Below, in pieces: positions 60,773-64,000 of a stretch of 64,000 bases of DNA. The stretch is from positions 1 through 64,000 of the forward strand of contig NZ_JAWDIE010000009.1 of assembly GCF_037688875.1 (NCBI RefSeq), in the 5' to 3' direction. The DNA comes from Amphibiibacter pelophylacis. GTDB lineage: Bacteria; Pseudomonadota; Gammaproteobacteria; Burkholderiales; Burkholderiaceae_C. A program made the translations under genes and the position numbers. Each line of letters begins with the position of its first letter. The stretch's first letter is position 1. Below the pieces are notes generated by a model. The model searched no databases. It saw only the letters and a list, made by a program, of their open reading frames with translations, and was not told the origin of the DNA.

Positions 60773-61441
60773 TCACTGTGCGCCCGCCAGACCCCACCAC
60801 CCGCGCACCACGTCCGCCACGGCCTGGGCCAGTTTCGGGTGCTGGTCGGCGTCGAAATGGATGCCGTCCACGGCGCTGCTGCGGATGATCTGTCCGGCAT
60901 CCAGAAAATCGGCGCCCGCCTCGCGGGCCACGGTGGCGTAGGCGGCGGCCAGGCCCTGCGAGCGCTCCGGGGCGCCTGCAAAGCTCTCGCGGGTGGGTTC
61001 AGCGACCACGATGGGCGGCGGCGCCACAACCAGTACGCGGGGCGTTGCGCCGTTCGGGCCACATTCGGCCTGGTGGACCAGTTTGAGCAGCTGCGCCACG
61101 CCCAGTGCGATGTCGATCGTGGGCAGGCCAAAGCGCTGCTTGCAGTCGTTGGTGCCCAGCATGATCACGATGCCATCCAGCGGCAGGTGCGTGGCCAGCA
61201 GCATGGGCAGGGCGTCTGAGCCGCGCCGCCAGGGCGTGAAAGGGTCTTCCAGGCAGGTGGTGCGTCCGCTCAGGCCTTCTTCGATGACATGAACCTGCGG
61301 CGCCAGCAGCGTGGCCAGCACGCCCGGCCAGCGCACATGGCGCGGGAAACGCACCGGCGCGCTGGGGTCGGCGCCCCAGGTGTTGGAATCGCCAAAACAC
61401 ATCAGGCTGCGGGCAATGACGGGGGAATTTTGTGCGGTCAT
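60773..61441 (-). CDS. SGNH/GDSL-type hydrolase
   Basis: The 222-residue esterase has CFGDSNTWGADP with the nucleophile Ser, SGRTT, IMLGTNDCKQRF with the block III Asn, and VDGIHFDADQH with the Asp and His of the triad. No signal peptide is visible, so it is probably cytoplasmic. It resembles arylesterase/acetyl-xylan-esterase-like SGNH enzymes. Start ATG 61441 is divergent from the peptide-transporter operon. Confidence 0.88.
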   Translation of the reverse strand: MTAQNSPVIARSLMCFGDSNTWGADPSAPVRFPRHVRWPGVLATLLAPQVHVIEEGLSGRTTCLEDPFTPWRRGSDALPMLLATHLPLDGIVIMLGTNDCKQRFGLPTIDIALGVAQLLKLVHQAECGPNGATPRVLVVAPPPIVVAEPTRESFAGAPERSQGLAAAYATVAREAGADFLDAGQIIRSSAVDGIHFDADQHPKLAQAVADVVRGWWGLAGAQ

Positions 61442-61612
61442 GGTCGAAGACGTTGAGCAGTGGAAAGAGCAGTTTCGCACAAACCGGACCAGGGAAGACC
61501 CCCATGTCCTCCTGTCACATGTCCAATATCATATGGGCAGTCAACCGGATTCCGGTCCGACCGTCCAGCCAGACCCAACAACAGATCCCCCAACAGACCA
61601 CGGAGACAGGAC

Positions 61613-63274
61613 ATGAGCCAGATCACCCCCCAGAACCGCCAACGCCGCGATTTTCTGCGCCTCAGCGCAGCCACCGGGGTGGCGGCCGCTTTGACGGCCG
61701 GCCTGGCCGCCTGTGGCAAAGGCCCCGAATCCAGCGGCAGCATGGCGGCAGCGCCTGCGGCAGCGGCCGATGGCACGGCGGGGGCGCCCGCTCAGGACGT
61801 CAACGTCATGATCGGCTACAACAACAACAGCAGCTGGGATCCGGTCAACACCACCGGATCGGCGTTCGCCATGGCTGCGCACAACCACATTTATGAGGCC
61901 CTGTTCGACGGCGATCCCTACACCCGCGAGCCCTACGCCGCGCTGGCCAGCGCCTTGCCCGATGCCGAAGCGCTCAAGGGCAAGGATCTGACCGTGACCC
62001 TGCGCGAAGGCGCCACCTGGCACGACGGACAGCCCGTGGTGGCCGATGACGTGGTCTACACCTTCGAGCGCATTCTGAATGCCGAGAAGCGTGTGCTGCT
62101 GTACGCCTTCTTCGGCACCTGGCTGGACAAGGTCGAGAAAAAAGACGACCGCACCGTCGTGCTGCACATGAAGTTCCCCTTCCAGGACGCGCTGAAGCGC
62201 CTGTCGGTGGCCAAGATCGTGCCCAGGCACGCCTACGAGGGCAAGAGCGACGAATGGCTCAAGGACGGCAGCAACCAGATCGGCTCCGGCCCTTACCGCG
62301 TGACCCGCTATGTGTCGGGCTCATTGGCCAAATTCGAGCGCTACGACAAGTACAACGGCCCGCTCAAGCCGATGATCAAGACCATGCAGTGGAACGTCAC
62401 CGTGGACGCCTCCGCGCGCGTGGCGCAGCTGACGGCCGCGCAGGGCGGCATGCTGGCGTCGGACAACATCCCGCAGGACAACATCGAATCGCTGCAGCAG
62501 GCGGGCATCACCGTGGAAGGCGCTGGGTCGATGAACATGCTGGCCCTGGTGTTCAACGCCGCCAAAAAGCCTTACAGCGACCTGCGCGTTCGCCAGGCCC
62601 TGTTTTACGCCATCGACACCGACAAGCTGATGGCCATCGCCATCAAGGGCAAGGGCAAGCTGGCGTCGTGCTACCTCAACGAAGAGAACCCGTCTTACAG
62701 CAAAGCCAGCGATGTCTACGCTTACAACCCCGACAAAGCCAAGGCGCTGCTGGCCGAAGCCGGGGTGAAGGGGCTGAAGATCACGCTCAAGGCGGTCAAC
62801 ATCAGCTGGCTGGCCACGGCGGTCAACACCATCAAGGAATCGTGGGACGCCATCGGTGTGGAAACCACGCTGGAGGTCATGGACACCGCAGCGCTGGCGT
62901 CGCAGATGGCGTCCAAGGGCGATTTCGACGTGTCGGCCTGGTCCAGCAACCCGACGCAGTTCAGTATTGACGCCGATCTGAACATCCGCTGGTTCTACGC
63001 CGCCGATTCCAAGCACCTGCAGTGGTCGGGCTGGGACAAGACGGCCGACTACAAAAAGCTGGAAAAAACGCTCAACGACGCGCTGGCCAGCGCCGACGCC
63101 ACCGAGCACAAAAAGCTGCTGGACAGCGCCCTGGGCACCATCGCCCACCAGGCGGTGATTTACCCGGTGATGCACATGCAGCTGTTCTCGGGCTGGCATG
63201 CGGACAAGCTGGAAGGCATGAAGGCGCTGAACTACCCGGGCCTGTATCTCAATCGGGCCAAGCGCATCGCCTGA
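61613..63274 (+). CDS. ABC transporter substrate-binding protein, family 5
   Basis: The 553-residue periplasmic protein carries a twin-arginine-like signal (RQRRDFLRLSAATG) with a lipobox LAAC near residue 35. The family 5 region has FAMAAHNHIYEALFDGD, TLREGATWHDGQPVVADDVVYTFER and ALFYAIDTDKLM. It belongs to the oligopeptide/dipeptide group; the ligand is unknown. The permease gene follows 27 bases later. Confidence 0.93.
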   Translation: MSQITPQNRQRRDFLRLSAATGVAAALTAGLAACGKGPESSGSMAAAPAAAADGTAGAPAQDVNVMIGYNNNSSWDPVNTTGSAFAMAAHNHIYEALFDGDPYTREPYAALASALPDAEALKGKDLTVTLREGATWHDGQPVVADDVVYTFERILNAEKRVLLYAFFGTWLDKVEKKDDRTVVLHMKFPFQDALKRLSVAKIVPRHAYEGKSDEWLKDGSNQIGSGPYRVTRYVSGSLAKFERYDKYNGPLKPMIKTMQWNVTVDASARVAQLTAAQGGMLASDNIPQDNIESLQQAGITVEGAGSMNMLALVFNAAKKPYSDLRVRQALFYAIDTDKLMAIAIKGKGKLASCYLNEENPSYSKASDVYAYNPDKAKALLAEAGVKGLKITLKAVNISWLATAVNTIKESWDAIGVETTLEVMDTAALASQMASKGDFDVSAWSSNPTQFSIDADLNIRWFYAADSKHLQWSGWDKTADYKKLEKTLNDALASADATEHKKLLDSALGTIAHQAVIYPVMHMQLFSGWHADKLEGMKALNYPGLYLNRAKRIA

Positions 63275-63301
63275 TCAGATCAGACCACGAAAGGACGGGC
63301 C

Positions 63302-64000
63302 GTGCAGGTTCTGAACATCATCCTGAGACGACTGCTGCTGCTGGTGCCGCTGCTGGTGGGCATCGTGCTCTTCGTTTTCATCGTCATGCGCTTCTCGCCG
63401 GTCGATCCGTCGGTGGCGGTGTTTGCCGAAGGGACCGTGGACGCGACCCAGCTGGCCGAGTTTCGCCATCAGCACGGGCTGGACCGGCCGCTGCCGGTGC
63501 AGTTTGTCAGCTTCCTGGGCCAGCTGGCCCAGGGCAATATGGGACGCAGCCTGGCGACGGGGCAGAAGGTGTCGGACATCATCGCCACGGCCATGCCGCT
63601 GACCATCCAGCTCACGGTGCTGGGCGTGCTGATCGCGATGGTGCTGTCGCTGACGCTGGGCGTCACCTCGGCCATCTACCGCGACCGCTGGCCCGACCAG
63701 CTGATCCGCGTCATCACCCTGGGCGGCGTGGCGGCGCCGTCTTTCTGGGTGGCCCTGCTGCTGGTGCAGTGGCTGGCGATTGGTCTGGGCCTGTTCCCGG
63801 CCGGGCGTTACATCAACCCGAACGATTCCATCTCCGGCTGGCTCATGACGATGACGCTGCCTGCCCTGTCACTGGCCCTGCCGGTGGCGGCGCAGATGAC
63901 GCGCATCATCCGCACCTCGATGGTCGAAGAGCTGGACCGTGATTACGTGCGCACCGCGCGCGGCGGTGGTCTGCACCCGCTGGTGGTGGTGGCGCGCAAT
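63302..64000 (+). CDS. ABC transporter permease (DppB/OppB type), partial
   Basis: The frame opens with GTG at 63302 and runs through the window edge (233 codons visible). The start VQVLNIILRRLLLLVPLLVG and the following FIVMRFSPVDPSVAVF are typical of DppB-like permeases. LDRPLPVQF, FLGQLAQGNMGRSL and MTRIIRTSMVEELDRDYVRTA, the beginning of the EAA region, follow. It forms one channel half for the adjacent binding protein. The rest lies beyond the window. Confidence 0.9.
   Translation, partial: MQVLNIILRRLLLLVPLLVGIVLFVFIVMRFSPVDPSVAVFAEGTVDATQLAEFRHQHGLDRPLPVQFVSFLGQLAQGNMGRSLATGQKVSDIIATAMPLTIQLTVLGVLIAMVLSLTLGVTSAIYRDRWPDQLIRVITLGGVAAPSFWVALLLVQWLAIGLGLFPAGRYINPNDSISGWLMTMTLPALSLALPVAAQMTRIIRTSMVEELDRDYVRTARGGGLHPLVVVARN

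Overview
The window looks like a chromosomal segment of a high-GC betaproteobacterium of the order Burkholderiales, most likely near Comamonadaceae. That placement rests on the style of the housekeeping genes (hslO next to a gamma-carbonic anhydrase, a DUF455 ferritin-like gene, malate synthase G, mltA, apaG, the DUF294/exonuclease pair, and an EPS-associated MarR-type regulator). It is inference from gene content, not from a 16S gene.

Region 1 (1-25000) is an O-antigen (LPS) locus. It is read almost entirely on the minus strand, from wecA at the right down to glycosyltransferases at the left. The order is wecA, rfaH, an ops-bearing leader, an EPS-type MarR regulator, manC, fcl and gmd (GDP-L-fucose), then ddhD-ddhA-ddhB-ddhC-prt-tyv (a full CDP-tyvelose pathway), and then glycosyltransferases, wzx, an acyltransferase, an epimerase and wzy. 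Many genes overlap by 4 bases (ATGA). The pathway genes are moderately GC-rich, whereas wzx, wzy and several transferases are AT-rich, as expected for a mosaic polysaccharide locus. Insertion sequences have damaged the left end. An IS256-family relic sits inside a dead remnant of rfbB, and an intact IS481-family element has jumped into an older, decayed copy of the same family.

Region 2 (25089-27492) holds three overlapping minus-strand genes that read as a complete cytolethal distending toxin operon, cdtA-cdtB-cdtC. CdtB keeps all the recognisable DNase I-type active-site motifs. A Fur-box-like palindrome lies just upstream. This is the most striking content of the window.

Region 3 (27646-41042) carries a DCC-family protein, a chemotaxis receptor, a quinone oxidoreductase, and a fructoside or sucrose utilisation locus (MalK/UgpC-type ABC importer, LacI regulator with two candidate operators, GH32 hydrolase). 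These are followed by a GntP-type permease, an amidase, a terminator and tRNA-Pro(CGG).

Region 4 (41190-64000) is mostly core metabolism and cell envelope: malate synthase G, 5-formyl-THF cyclo-ligase, RarD, a lipid-modification operon around a cyclopropane-fatty-acid-synthase-like methyltransferase, rpe, apaG, mltA, cobU, hslO and gamma-carbonic anhydrase. It also has two toxin-antitoxin modules (a BrnTA-type module lying between direct repeats, and a DinJ/YafQ-type module) and the start of a peptide ABC transporter cut by the window edge.
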